Assembly: GCF_009766005.1 (NCBI RefSeq)
Contig: NZ_LMUK01000043.1
Span: 108,994-164,474, forward strand
DNA from: Bradyrhizobium sp. S69
Lineage (GTDB): Bacteria; Pseudomonadota; Alphaproteobacteria; Rhizobiales; Xanthobacteraceae
DNA: 55,481 nucleotides
Direction of reading: 5' to 3'
Shown: positions 1 to 9,194 of the stretch, piece after piece
How positions within the stretch are numbered: position 1 is the first letter of the stretch
How the letters are laid out: every line of letters starts with the position of its first letter
The notes under the pieces: generated by a model
Seen by the model: the letters and a program-made list of their open reading frames with translations, nothing else
Told to the model about the DNA's origin: nothing
Database searches by the model: none
Translations under genes and position numbers: made by a program

Positions 1-1
1 T

Positions 2-139
2 CTCGAAGGCCGCTTCGTCGGGATGCACGCCTTCGGCGCTTCCGGAAAGATCGCCGATGTGTACAAGAAATTCGACATCAACGCCGAAGCGGTCATTCGC
101 GCGGCGCACGAGACGCTGGCGGAGGTCGCGGCTCTCTGA
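2..139 (+). CDS. tkt: Transketolase, C-terminal 45 residues (partial)
   Basis: The window opens inside a coding frame ending at TGA 137-139. The translated tail reads FVGMHAFGASGKIADVYKKF and continues NAEAVIRAAHETLAEVAAL. This matches the end of the transketolase C-terminal domain, where F-GAS-----YK-F-I--E-V is conserved; the domain helps position the sugar phosphate. Transketolase moves two-carbon units between ketoses and aldoses in the pentose phosphate and Calvin pathways using thiamine diphosphate. Only the tail is visible, so the copy type (general or cbb-operon) cannot be told. Confidence 0.82.
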   Translation, partial: LEGRFVGMHAFGASGKIADVYKKFDINAEAVIRAAHETLAEVAAL

Positions 140-191
140 CAAGCTCTATCCCGATGTGCCGCGGTAGGCACCCAAAGGAAGCGGTTCGATC

Positions 192-998
192 TTGTCGCTG
201 CAGGAAACCATAGAAATCACCAGCGAGGACCGAGATGCCCTGCGCAGGGCCGTCAAGTCGCTGGAGCATCCCGGCCTCGCGGCGCGTCTCACCAATATCA
301 TCGGGAAACCCGTCGAACTGATCGGGTACGCTCTGCCATCCTTCGCTTCGAAGGCAATCACTTCTGCGACCTCAAAAGGACTCGAAGCAGCACTCAAGGT
401 CGCATTGCGAACGCTTCCTGCCTCCCCGCGGACCCATTCGCAGCTTCTGCACCGGGTGCTTGCGACCGCATCGGGCGCCGCCGGAGGAACGTTCGGGTTG
501 GCGGCGCTTCCTGTCGAACTGCCGGTGTCAACCGTGATCATGCTGAGGTCGATCGCGGACATCGCACGGAGCGAGGGCGAGGACCTCTCCGATCCGGAAG
601 CCGCGCTTTCCTGCGTCGAGGTGTTCGCGTTGGGCGGCCGCGCCGGATCGGCCGACGCATCGGAGAGCGGCTATTTCGCCGTCCGAAGCATGCTCGCCAA
701 GACTGTGACGGAGGCCGCGCGCTTTGTCGCCGAACGCGGCGTCATCAAGGAAGGCGCGCCGATCCTTCTGAAGTTCGTCACACAGGTCGCCGCACGATTC
801 GGATTGGTAGTCACGCAGAAGGTCGCCGCGCAGGCCCTGCCGGTGGTGGGCGCCGTCGGCGGCGCCGCCGTGAACTACGCGTTCATCGAACACTTTCAGG
901 AAGTAGCCCGGAGCCATTTCACGGTGCGCCGTCTGGAGCGCATCTACGGCAAGGAAAATATCCGGTCCGAATACGATCTGATCGCAGGCGAACTTTAA
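192..998 (+). CDS. EcsC family protein
   Basis: A 268-aa protein with a TTG start at 192 behind an AAGGAAG ribosome-binding site (about 175-181). It has the pattern of EcsC-family proteins: an amphipathic first third, a Gly/Ala-rich membrane-associating stretch around residues 97-115, then a helical part containing ALGGRAGSAD and a C-terminal segment AVNYAFIEHFQEVARSHFTVRRLER. EcsC was named for a Bacillus gene next to an ABC exporter, but most proteobacterial members, this one included, stand alone and have no defined function. No exporter genes are adjacent; it follows the transketolase gene by about 50 bp. Confidence 0.72.
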   Translation: MSLQETIEITSEDRDALRRAVKSLEHPGLAARLTNIIGKPVELIGYALPSFASKAITSATSKGLEAALKVALRTLPASPRTHSQLLHRVLATASGAAGGTFGLAALPVELPVSTVIMLRSIADIARSEGEDLSDPEAALSCVEVFALGGRAGSADASESGYFAVRSMLAKTVTEAARFVAERGVIKEGAPILLKFVTQVAARFGLVVTQKVAAQALPVVGAVGGAAVNYAFIEHFQEVARSHFTVRRLERIYGKENIRSEYDLIAGEL

Positions 999-1151
999 TC
1001 TTCGATCATGCTTTGCCTCAGATCTCGTTCACTCTCCTCACTAGCAGCCTCGCCGAAGCTGACATGGAACCAAACGAAGCCGGGAACATTGGCACGACGT
1101 GCGCAGACGGCGATCCGCCCGTCTATTAAAGATGATCCAAGGATGCAGATC

Positions 1152-1400
1152 ATGGCTGATGATGCCCCGCCGCCTCCCTTCGTTTACGACGGCCTCGACC
1201 CTGTTCTCGAAGAAAAAACGATAATTGGCGAGGTGGCGGACGCCGTGAAGGGGACCGCGCGGCGCATCGGCGACGCCGTCGATTCCGGCCGTCGGCCGGG
1301 AATGCCGCTCAGCATATTGAGCAATATCGCTCGAGAAGCACCGCTCGGATCGCTCCTGATCGCGTTCTTGCTGGGCGTCGCGGTCGCAAGGCGCCGGTGA
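1152..1400 (+). CDS. Small hypothetical membrane protein (82 aa)
   Basis: The frame stays open back to 1008, but the start at 1152 is preferred because CCAAGG (1137-1142) lies 9 nt before it; ATG 1143 is the alternative. The protein begins MADDAPPPPFVYDGLDPVLE, continues with an amphipathic helix (TIIGEVADAVKGTARRIGDA) and ends with one hydrophobic segment (about residues 62-77) followed by ARRR. Small proteins with this acidic-helix plus C-terminal anchor layout are common in rhizobial genomes, often with stress-related or CsbD-like genes. I cannot assign a function. Confidence 0.5.
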   Translation: MADDAPPPPFVYDGLDPVLEEKTIIGEVADAVKGTARRIGDAVDSGRRPGMPLSILSNIAREAPLGSLLIAFLLGVAVARRR

Positions 1401-1441
1401 CCGTAGGGACGTCCACGCAAGGAACGACTTAGCAGGACGGG

Positions 1442-1929
1442 TTACCCACTCCGCAACGATATTGGGCCGCGACCACCATCTGGCTTGCGCTCACGCTCTC
1501 GGTCCTCGACGGCTCGATCGCCAACGTCGCGCTTCCGACGATCGCTGCGGACCTCAACGCCCCCCTGCGGACTCAATATGGGTGGTCAACGCCTATCAAC
1601 TCGCCATCGTTGTCTCGCTCCTTCCGATGGCCGCGATCGGCGAGATGATTGGCTTTCGCCGCGTGTTCCAGCTTGGCATCATCGTTTAACCCCTCGGGTC
1701 GCTCGGATGCACCCTTGCGCATTCGCTGCCGAATTTGGCATTCGCCCGCGCTATCCAAGGCCTTGGCGCCGCCGGCATCATGAGCCAGAACGGAGCTTTG
1801 GTTCGCTTCACCTACCCTTCAAAGATGCTGGGGCGTGGTCTCGGCTTGAACGCGCTTGTCGCCTCGGCCGGAGCCGCGCTCGGTCCCACGTTGGCCTCCG
1901 GGATTTTAGCAATGGCCTCGTGGCAATGG
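1442..1929 (+). pseudogene. MFS multidrug efflux transporter, 5' part of a disrupted gene
   Basis: Translation of 1442-1564 gives YWAATTIWLALTLSVLDGSI then ANVALPTIAADLNAP, the first membrane helix of a 14-helix (EmrB/QacA, DHA2) exporter. The match then jumps to another frame (SIWVVNAYQLAIVVSLLPMA) at a run of six C (1560-1565), consistent with loss of one C. A TAA at 1687-1689 interrupts the second frame after FRRVFQLGIIV, and homology resumes with LGSLGCTLAHSLP and ARAIQGLGAAGIMSQNGALV, ending at SWQW where the IS element enters. No start codon is visible in frame before 1442 (stop at 1430), so the N-terminus is also lost or altered. The gene was dead independently of the IS insertion. Confidence 0.85.
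1922..1929. repeat. Left copy of the 8-bp target-site duplication
   Basis: GGCAATGG here recurs at 4409-4416 on the other side of the IS21-family element. Joining the flanks through one copy restores the reading SWQWLFAVNVPIG of the MFS exporter, which shows that this is the insertion site. Confidence 0.9.
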
Positions 1930-2043
1930 TGTCATTCGGCCTGCAATATTGACCCCCTAAGCCGGGGGATCGGCGTCCAAAATTGACCCCCTACAGGTTG
2001 GTCTGTTGCGCTGCCTGCTTTGTAATAAAGCAGGTGGTCGGGG

Positions 2044-3543
2044 ATGCTGATCGTGGAGACAATTGCCCGGATACGGCGTGAGCACTTCATCAAGGGCAAG
2101 ACGATCAAGGAGATCGCCCGCGACCTGAAGGTGTCGCGGAACACGGTCCGGAAGGTGCTGAGGTCGGGAGAGACCTCGTTCGAGTACGAGCGTGTCGTCC
2201 AGCCGCGGCCGAAGCTGGGACGATGGGCAGCAGAACTCGACGGATTGTTGTCAGGGAACGCGGCCAAGTCCGCTCGCGAGCAACTGACATTGATCCGGAT
2301 CTTCGAGGAGCTCCGTGGCCGCGGCTATGACGGCGGTTATGACGCCGTGCGCCGTTACGCCAGGCGATGGAGCAAGGAGCGCGGGGAATCCACGGCTGCG
2401 GCCTACGTCCCGCTGAGCTTTGCGCCGGGAGAGGCCTATCAGTTTGACTGGAGCCATGAAGTCGTCCTGCTCAATGGCGTGACGGTGATCGTGAAGGCCG
2501 CCCACGTCCGGCTCTGCCACAGCCGGATGCTGTTCGTGCGGTGCTATCCGCGCGAGACGCAGGAGATGGTGTTCGACGCCCACGACCGGGCGTTCGCTCT
2601 GTTCAAGGGCACCTGCGTGCGCGGCATCTACGACAACATGAAGACGGCCGTGGAGACGATCTTCGTCGGCAAAGGGCGTCTCTACAATCGCCGCTTCATG
2701 CAGATGTGCAGCCATTATCTGGTTGATCCAGTCGCCTGCACGCCAGCGTCGGGCTGGGAGAAGGGCCAGGTAGAGAACCAGGTTGGGCTTGTCCGTGAAC
2801 GCTTCTTTACGCCGCGGCTGCGGTTCAAAACCCTGGACGAGCTGAATGCCTGGCTGTTGGACAAGTGCATCGCCTACGCCAAGGCGCACCGGCATCCAGA
2901 ACTGACCGAGCAAACGGTCTGGGAGGTGTTCGAAGCCGAGCGGCCAAAGCTCGTTCCCTATGCCGGCCGGTTCGACGGATTCCACGCGGTGCCGGCATCG
3001 GTCTCGAAGACCTGTCTGGTGCGGTTCGACAACAATAAATACTCGGTCACGGCGAGCGCTGTCGGGCGGCCTGTCGAGGTTCACGCCTACGCCGACCGCA
3101 TTGTGATCCGCCAGGACGGACGCATCGTTGCCGAGCATGCTCGCTCGTTCGGCCGCGGCGATACCGTCTACGATCCCTGGCATTACGTGCCGGTGCTGGC
3201 TCGCAAACCCGGTGCCTTGCGCAACGGCGCCCCCTTCAAGGACTGGGTGCTACCGGCTGCGATCGAACGTGTACGGCGCAAGCTCGCCAACGCCGACGAC
3301 GGCAATCGGCAGATGGTCGATATCCTCAACGCGGTTCTGACCGACGGTCTGCCGGCCGTCGAGGCTGCCTGTGCCGAGGCGATCGCCCACGGCGTCCATT
3401 CCGCCGATGTCGTTCTCAACATCCTGGCTCGGCAACGTGAGCCCGCCCCACCAGCCAACATCATGACGCCGGCTGCACTGACCTTGCGCCATGCCCCGAT
3501 CGCCGACTGTGCCCGTTACGACAACCTCAGGAGAACCAACTAA
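2044..3543 (+). CDS. istA: IS21-family transposase IstA
   Basis: A 499-aa integrase-type transposase. An N-terminal helix-turn-helix is seen at about residues 20-42 (IKEIARDLKVSRNTVRKVLR). The DDE catalytic core can be read as Asp in YQFDWSHE (about 138), Asp in GIYDNMKTA (about 197) and Glu in WEKGQVENQVG (about 244), with the usual spacing. The C-terminal part (VPASVSKTCLVRFDNNKYSV) is the Mu-transposase-like C-terminal domain of IstA. The length is normal for the family. It catalyses strand transfer together with the IstB ATPase encoded immediately downstream. An alternative ATG lies a few codons in, but 2044 fits the IS layout. Confidence 0.95.
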   Translation: MLIVETIARIRREHFIKGKTIKEIARDLKVSRNTVRKVLRSGETSFEYERVVQPRPKLGRWAAELDGLLSGNAAKSAREQLTLIRIFEELRGRGYDGGYDAVRRYARRWSKERGESTAAAYVPLSFAPGEAYQFDWSHEVVLLNGVTVIVKAAHVRLCHSRMLFVRCYPRETQEMVFDAHDRAFALFKGTCVRGIYDNMKTAVETIFVGKGRLYNRRFMQMCSHYLVDPVACTPASGWEKGQVENQVGLVRERFFTPRLRFKTLDELNAWLLDKCIAYAKAHRHPELTEQTVWEVFEAERPKLVPYAGRFDGFHAVPASVSKTCLVRFDNNKYSVTASAVGRPVEVHAYADRIVIRQDGRIVAEHARSFGRGDTVYDPWHYVPVLARKPGALRNGAPFKDWVLPAAIERVRRKLANADDGNRQMVDILNAVLTDGLPAVEAACAEAIAHGVHSADVVLNILARQREPAPPANIMTPAALTLRHAPIADCARYDNLRRTN

Positions 3544-4406
3544 TGGAGCGTACTCAACTGTTCGACCTCATGGGAGAGCTCAAGCTCTACGGCATGAAGG
3601 CCGCATTCGACGAGATCATGGCGACCGCCATCAAGCGCCAGCACGAACCTCAACGCATTGTTGGCGACCTGCTCAACGCCGAGATCAACGAGAAGCAGGC
3701 CCGCTCGATCAGGTACCAGCTCACCATCGCCAAGCTACCGCTGGCCAAGGACCTTGAGGACTTCCAGTTCGAAGGCACACCGATCAACCAGACGCTGGTC
3801 AATGATCTCGCCGGCGGCGGCTTCATCGCCCAGCAACGTAACGCCGTCCTGGTCGGCGGTACCGGCACCGGCAAAACACATATGGCCATCGCAATCGCCA
3901 GAAGCTGCATCCGGTCTGGCGCCCGTGGCCGGTTCTACAACGTCGTCGACCTCGTCAACCGTTTGGAGATCGAGACCCGCAACGGACGGCAAGGTCGTAT
4001 CGCCGAGCATCTGACCCGGATGGACTTCATCGTCCTCGACGAACTTGGCTACCTGCCGTTCGCCCAGTCCGGCGGCCAGCTGCTGTTCCACCTCGTCAGC
4101 CGGCTCTATGAGCGCACGTCCATCGTCGTCACCACCAACCTCGCGTTCGGCGAATGGCCCAGCGTGTTCGGTGATGCCAAGATGACAACGGCGCTGCTCG
4201 ACCGCTTAACCCATCATTGCGACATCGTGGAAACCGGCAACGACAGCTGGCGCTTCAAAAGCCGCGACGACGATCACGCAGCCCGCGCTCGCCTCGTCTC
4301 CGCAACCCCGGCCAGCTCCGACGAGGCGAGCGCTACCGTCAAGACTCGTCGCTCAAAGGGGTCAAAATTGGACGCCGATCCGGGGTCAAATTTGAACGCC
4401 GATTGA
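3543..4406 (+). CDS. istB: IS21-family helper ATPase IstB
   Basis: A 287-aa AAA+ ATPase that assembles on target DNA and activates the IstA transposase. The Walker A motif is GGTGTGKTH (about residues 104-112) and Walker B is FIVLDELGYLPF (about 159-170); TTNLAFGEWPSVFGD is the conserved sensor region. The start codon shares its A with the istA stop (TAATG), which suggests translational coupling. The stop TGA at 4404-4406 lies inside the right terminal repeat, so the last residues are encoded by transposase-binding sequence. The C-terminal tail after about residue 245 is longer and more Ser/Arg-rich than in many IstB proteins. Confidence 0.95.
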   Translation: MERTQLFDLMGELKLYGMKAAFDEIMATAIKRQHEPQRIVGDLLNAEINEKQARSIRYQLTIAKLPLAKDLEDFQFEGTPINQTLVNDLAGGGFIAQQRNAVLVGGTGTGKTHMAIAIARSCIRSGARGRFYNVVDLVNRLEIETRNGRQGRIAEHLTRMDFIVLDELGYLPFAQSGGQLLFHLVSRLYERTSIVVTTNLAFGEWPSVFGDAKMTTALLDRLTHHCDIVETGNDSWRFKSRDDDHAARARLVSATPASSDEASATVKTRRSKGSKLDADPGSNLNAD

Positions 4407-4408
4407 CA

Positions 4409-5291
4409 GGCAATGGCTTTTCGCCGTCAACGTCCCCATCGGAATCGGGGCGTATCTTTTGGGCAGGAAATCCCTCCTGATAATCCGAAGTCCGGCGAAT
4501 TCGACTTCATGGGCACCTTGTTGAATGCATCGATGTTCGGCTTTGGATTCATCGGCATCGATCTTCTGACCCGCGGCGGCAACATCTGGATCGGGATGGG
4601 AGCGTTGACGATAGGAACGGCAGCGGCTGCCCGTCTGTTCTTCCATTCGCGTTCCCAGGCGGAGCCCATCGTCCCGTTCGATCTATTGAGAAACCCGGTA
4701 TTCAGCCTGTCAGTCGCAACGTCGATCGCTTCATTCGCCGCCCAGATGCTGGCCTTCGTGTCCCTGCCGTTCTTTTTCGAAAGCGCGCTCCATCGCGGTC
4801 AGGTGGAAAGCGGTCTGATGATGACGCCGTGGCCGCTGGCGGTCGGGATCGGAGCTCCCATTGCGGGCCGCCTGGCCGACAAGGTTTCGGCCGCGGTGCT
4901 GGGCGCGGCGGGACTGCTCGTACTTTGCGGGTCTGGCTCTCTTGGCAGGCCTCCCCGCGAACCCGTCCTGGGGCGAGATCGCATGGCGTATGACCCTATG
5001 CGGACTGGGATTCGGCTTCTTCCAGGCGCCGAACAATCGCTCGATGTTGTCGGCCGCGCCGCTTTCGCGCAGCGGGGCTGCTGGGGGAATGCTCGCCACG
5101 GCCCGCCTCACGGGCCAGACCATCGGGGCGATTCTCGCCGCCACATTCCGGGCTGCTGCACATTCAGAGATCGTGGCACTGTCGGCGGCCGCAACGCTGG
5201 CCGGGGTCGCAGCGGTCGCCAGCGCCGCTCGGCTCTATCATCCAGGGGCGCCCTGCCGCCAAAGGCAGCGGTCGTGGCCGACGCGCCGTAG
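4409..5291 (+). pseudogene. MFS multidrug efflux transporter, 3' part of the disrupted gene
   Basis: Starts with the right-hand copy of the target duplication (4409-4416). Homology runs WLFAVNVPIGIGAYLLGRKS, shifts frame near 4480, continues DNPKSGEFDFMGTLLNASMF through helices around LPFFFESALHRGQVESGLMM and GAPIAGRLADKVSAAVLGAA, shifts again near 4922-4928 and goes on GLALLAGLPANPSWGEIAW and GFFQAPNNRSMLSAAPLSRS, TGQTIGAILAATF. A further shift near 5240 would give the natural-looking end GALPPKAAVVADAP at 5291. At least three indels in this half plus those in the first half make a functional product impossible without many sequence errors. Confidence 0.82.
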
Positions 5292-5347
5292 CTTCGCGCC
5301 GCGGCTAATCTTCCGATGGCGCCGGCGCAAAATCGGAATCCGCCGGG

Positions 5348-7337
5348 CTATAAGGCCGGGTTGGCAACCGGCCGAATATCGAGCCCTGCCGGGCGCGCCT
5401 CGATATCCGGCCGCACGCTTTCGATGCAAAGGCGGGTTGCATCCCGCAAAGTATCGGCGAACAAGTCGGCGCCCGAGCCGTTGCGCAGCGTTTCGATCCC
5501 TTCGACGGCTTCCGAACCGTTCCAAAGCCCGACCAAGACACGCGCCTTCGGAAGTTTCCGGCGAATGCGGCGGACCGCATATCGGATTTGAGCGGGATTC
5601 GTCGCATTGAGGTACGAGAGACAAACAATGGCCACGCCGTCGGTTTCCAATCGAAAGATATTATTCGTCGCCAATGCCCCCGGTCCTTCGACGCGCGCAT
5701 GGAGTCCGTGCGCGTCGCAGAGTTGGGCGAGCATTATCCCAGCCGCTTCGTCGAGCGCGGTTCGACCCGCGATACACAAAATCGGATTTTCTCCCTGCCA
5801 TTCGACAGGAAGTTCGGCGCGTTCAAGCACCGGCAAATCGGCATAAACCGGCTTAGCGGCGGCAGCCTCGACGGCCGCAGCGGCTTCCGCGTCAGCCGTC
5901 GATTGTTCGCCCGTCGGTTCGCGATCAGCCTGTTCGGAGAGGTCATTCGCGAATTCCAGAACCGTATCGCGAATCCTGATCAGCCGGGATTGGTCGAGCG
6001 CGTCCCGATCGAGGTCGGCCTGCGCGAGCTGCAATCCCTTGATTGCCACGTCATCATAGTATGAGGAAAGCGAACGTTCTTTGAGGAATTCCTCGGCTTT
6101 TTCGGCTGCTTCCGTCGGATCGCCGGCGAGCATGCGCTGATAGAATATCTCTGCAGGCGAAAGCGCCGGTCGATCGCCAAACATCACGTCCAGGAACGCG
6201 AGACGCTCGACGTGCCGCCCAAGGACGACGAGGCAAACCGTGAGCGGCGTCGCGAGCACCAGTCCGATCGGGCCCCACAAGGCCGTCCAGAACGTGGCGG
6301 AAACGACCACCGCGACTGGAGAGAGGCCCGTACTTCGACCGTAGACCATGGGCTCGACGACCTGTCCTACCATCGGTTCGATCACGAAAAATAGCGCAGC
6401 GGTCCAAGCCAGCATGGACCAGCCGGGATCGACAGCCACTGCCAGGACGAGCGGAAACGCCGCTGAGATGACGGAGCCGATGTAAGGGTACGAACCTCAA
6501 CACCGCGGCCAAGATACCCCAGAGGACAGGGCTGGGAATGCCGATCAGCCACAACCCCGCTCCAATGAGAATTCCGAACCCTGTGTTGATCAAAAGCTGA
6601 TTGAGAAACAAGCGGCTTAGCCGACCGGCGGCGTCATCCAGCGCCGCCGTCGTCCGCTGCAGATCCCGTGAGCCGGCCAGGCGGATAAGCCGGTTTCTCA
6701 GATCTTCGCGTTGAATCAGGATGAAGATGACGAAGATGACGATGATCCCGGTCGTTGCGAGCGGCGATACCAGTGGTGCGATCAGCGATCGAAGACTTTC
6801 GAGAGCCCCCGGATCCGGCTGAAGCACTTCGACTGGGACCGGCCTGACCGTCCGCGGTCCGAGCGGATTTTCGGGAGACGAAACGGCCGGTTGCTCCGTC
6901 GAAACTCCTTTGGGCTTATCGAGCTCCTTCCCGAGGTCCTGCAGCATCCCGGCTGCGCGCTCGAGTGTGGAGCTTCCGCCGCTGATGCCCCGGACCGACT
7001 GTATCTTAGATTGGATCGTGGTTTGATAATGGGGAAGATCCCCGGCAAGCCTGTTCAACTGAGTAGCGATGAGACTGCCAAGTGCGAAAATGATCGCGAA
7101 CGCAAATAGCACGACGCCGACGACAGCGATTCCCCGAGGCACCCGCACGCGCTGCAGCGCGGTCACGGGCGAAGCCAAAACGAAGCTCAGAAGGATCGCC
7201 AACGCAACCGGTACGAAGACCTCCCTACCGACGTAGAGAGCGGTCACGATGATCACAGCAAGTACCGCCAGCGCAACGGCGCTGACCAGTGATGCCACGT
7301 CTTCAGAACTCTGAGGAACGACGAGTTTCGGGTTCAT
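5348..7337 (-). pseudogene. AI-2E family transporter (PerM-type permease) with one frameshift
   Basis: Two overlapping frames form one protein of about 660 aa. From the start (MNPKLVVPQSSEDVASLVSA; 7337, with 7406 as a longer alternative) there are paired membrane helices (ALAVLAVIIVTALYVGREVF, PVALAILLSFVLASPVTALQ), a long hydrophilic loop, then FLNQLLINTGFGILIGAGLW, the family's most conserved region. At about 6482-6486 an extra A/T base changes AAVLRFVPYIGS to AAVLRFVPLHRL; the other frame carries on with PMVYGRSTGLSPVAVVVSAT. After the permease core there is a soluble region of about 250 aa with an Ala-rich linker and a Rossmann-like C-terminal domain (ENPILCIAGRTALDEAAGIM, VAIVCLSYLNATNPAQIRYA). 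The defect is a single base, so a sequencing error is possible; neighbours are similarly damaged. Confidence 0.8.
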
Positions 7338-7441
7338 GCTGCCGGTCCTGCTCTTCCCAGAAGAAGCGCGGGTTACTCTCGAGGATCGGAACGCTCCGGA
7401 CAGCAAAGAAGCGCCAGTCTATGGTGACTGGCCCCAACTCG

Positions 7442-7827
7442 CTAATCGACAATTTCCACAATTCGATGTGTCCGAGGGTCGACGAGAACCGTCCGACCGT
7501 TGACGACCGTGTAGCGATAATCATGAGTGCCGTATTCCGGCGGCACATCGTAGTAGGTCACTCCACATCCCCATCGTAGGTATACAATGGAACATGCCGC
7601 TCAGCGACGTAACTATGAAAACGCGGCCGTTGATCTACGCCGAGCACTCCGTTGACACCACCTACGACTCCGCCAATCGCACCACCCACGATACCGCCGA
7701 TCGGGCCTGCAGCGCGTTCGCCTTCGCGGGACCCCTGCTCAATGCCACCAGGTACGCCTTGGGCAATAGCCACGGTGGGAATAATTAGCGCGGCAGCAAT
7801 CATCGCCGCCGAAACAGTCTGTTTCAT
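7442..7827 (-). pseudogene. DUF1236 exported protein with a frameshift
   Basis: The first frame begins MKQTVSAAMIAAALIIPTVA with signal peptidase cleavage likely after AIAQ, followed by a Gly-rich stretch (GGIVGGAIGGVVGGVNGVLG) and HVPLYTYDGDV, then hits a stop at 7558-7560. In the next frame the sequence continues YYDVPPEYGTHDYRYTVVNG then RTVLVDPRTHRIVEIVD, the DUF1236 signature region, ending at TAG 7442-7444. One extra base near 7558-7565 joins the two. DUF1236 proteins are small periplasmic proteins widespread in Bradyrhizobium with no known activity. Confidence 0.8.
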
Positions 7828-7860
7828 CACATCCTCACTTTTTAAATAACGTACTGACAA

Positions 7861-8194
7861 GCCGACCGACCATCGTTGGTTCCATTAGCGCGCCGGCCGC
7901 TGCGCAAAACAGCCTTGACCCGGCGCTGGCGCGCAGTGTCGCCGTCGTTAAGGGCAATCGCCACGACGCCCCGTGCGCTATGCGGTGAGTGGAGAGTTCC
8001 CGCGGCATTCGTGCTTGGCTTCGACTCCCGCTAAGGCTTTGCCTGTTTGGCGGGCATTGGCTGCGGCTTGCCATGCTGCCGACTGTAACCGCGCATTCTC
8101 GAAACAGTTTGGCCTCGGCCCAAATCCCGGGTTGAGGCAATTTCTTTTCGGGTATCCCCTGTGAACCCGAGCGGCGAGATTGCGTTGCTCAGTC
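7861..8194. other. Intergenic stretch, no gene recognised
   Basis: Both strands were read; the open frames here (for example 7978-8466 minus and 7973-8164 plus) have no recognisable domain, no convincing ribosome-binding site and compositions of out-of-frame sequence. It probably carries the promoter of the minus-strand DUF1236 gene. Confidence 0.4.
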
Positions 8195-8476
8195 ATGACC
8201 AATGAAGAACGACAGCTACTCGAAGACACCGCACGAAACCTGCTGTTGCTTTTGAAAAAATGGGACGACGCTATCGCGGGCATGTCGGTTGCTATCGCCG
8301 AGCTATACCGCGCGGCTGTCACGACACCCGAACGTAAACTCGTGGCGATAGCGCGGCTGAACGTGCAGATCGATGTAATGAAGCAGAAGGACGAAAGCGT
8401 GCTGTATCTCGAAGGCCTAGTTGAACAGCTGGAAAAATGGTCTGGTTTTGCACCGCCCCAGACCAACCGAAAATAA
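8195..8476 (+). CDS. Small hypothetical protein (93 aa)
   Basis: Begins MTNEERQLLEDTARNLLLLL and is strongly helical, with heptad-like hydrophobic spacing in both halves (ARLNVQIDVMKQKDESVLYL EGLVEQLEKW). No transmembrane segment or known domain is visible. The ATG at 8195 was chosen over TTG 8180; no strong Shine-Dalgarno sequence precedes either. It sits in the decayed stretch and may be a free-standing accessory protein or a remnant. Confidence 0.35.
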   Translation: MTNEERQLLEDTARNLLLLLKKWDDAIAGMSVAIAELYRAAVTTPERKLVAIARLNVQIDVMKQKDESVLYLEGLVEQLEKWSGFAPPQTNRK

Positions 8477-9018
8477 GCCTACGCTCATCCCGACCGGCTT
8501 TTATTGTTTATTGTTATCCAGTTGAGCGGTGCCATCAAGGAGACGATCTCTAAAGATCGAACCGTCACGAATATCCTTCGTGTTGAAGAGCGGATGAACT
8601 AGGCAAGGTTCAAACAGGGTGAACGGCCCGGATCCTGTTCGGTTCACTCCACCTTTGCAAGAATGCCTACCGCTTCGATTTTTTCCTAGCCTTTTTCTTT
8701 TTCGGCAACATTTTCTTGACGGCTTTCTTGGCCTTTTTCGCGGCAGACTTCGCCGCCTTAACAAGTCGCTTTGTGACGGATTGCCGTTCAAATTAGAGAC
8801 CATACGTCCAAGGGCGACAGCATAAGCAAGAAAAAGATGACCAAATCGACCAAGATGAAGAAAGCCGATACCAAATACACATGCGTCAGGCCGCCCCCGG
8901 CGGCTTCTTCGTCAGTACCGTGCTCCGATTATGCGGCCGTCAAATCAAGCGCTCGGGAGTCGAGCGCGCCGCTTCCCCCTACAGCGACGCTGCCGGGTGA
9001 AAGCGCACCGGGGCCTCA
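8477..9018. other. Gene-poor stretch with lysine-rich coding remnants
   Basis: On the minus strand 8683-8775 reads as KRLVKAAKSAAKKAKKAVKK then MLPKKKKARKKSKR, a histone H1-like Lys/Ala tail, but no start codon exists in frame before the upstream stop near 8800. On the plus strand a frame from about 8811 through ATG 8837 begins SKGDSISKKKMTKSTKMKKA and then loses any recognisable character. Both look like fragments of small basic proteins, not intact genes. Confidence 0.4.
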
Positions 9019-9194
9019 TCACGCACCCCGTTTTGATTTTGCGGGCTGGGTGCTGCTCGGCGGATCCGACGCCGGGAAAGTGCCCTCCAGCCCCTTCTCG
9101 AGCTTGTCATTCGTATCCTTGTCGGCCTTTTAGCCTGCTTGGGATCGGCAGCATGTTTGTCGGTCGGCGCGGGATCGAATTTTTTGGACATCAT
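9019..9194 (-). pseudogene. Small conserved protein with FPASDPPS motif, frameshifted
   Basis: Starts MMSKKFDPAPTDKHAADPKQ after an AGGAG site (ATG 9191 has the better spacing, 9194 also possible). In the normal frame it then reads AKRPTRIR, but one base over it becomes ADKDTNDKLEKGLEGTFPAS then DPPSSTQPAKSKRGA, ending at 9019-9021. The change fits loss of one A in the AAAA run near 9130. The motif LxxGLxxTFPASDPxS marks a family of very small cytoplasmic proteins common in rhizobia, function unknown. Confidence 0.7.

Larger units (their letters stand above)
1930..4408 (+). mobile_element. IS21-family insertion sequence, complete, 2479 bp
   Basis: The ends are TGTCATTCGGC (1930-1940) and, reading inward on the other strand, TGTCAATCGGC (4398-4408), flanked by the 8-bp duplication GGCAATGG. 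Just inside each end are two subterminal repeats: ATTGACCCCCTA at about 1948 and 1982 on the left, and inverted AGGGGTCAAAATTGGACGCC / GGGGTCAAATTTGAACGCC on the right. Multiple subterminal repeats of this sort are the transposase-binding sites typical of IS21. The two genes istA and istB overlap by one base (TAATG). All parts look intact, so the copy may be active. Its exact IS name needs a database match. Confidence 0.95.
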
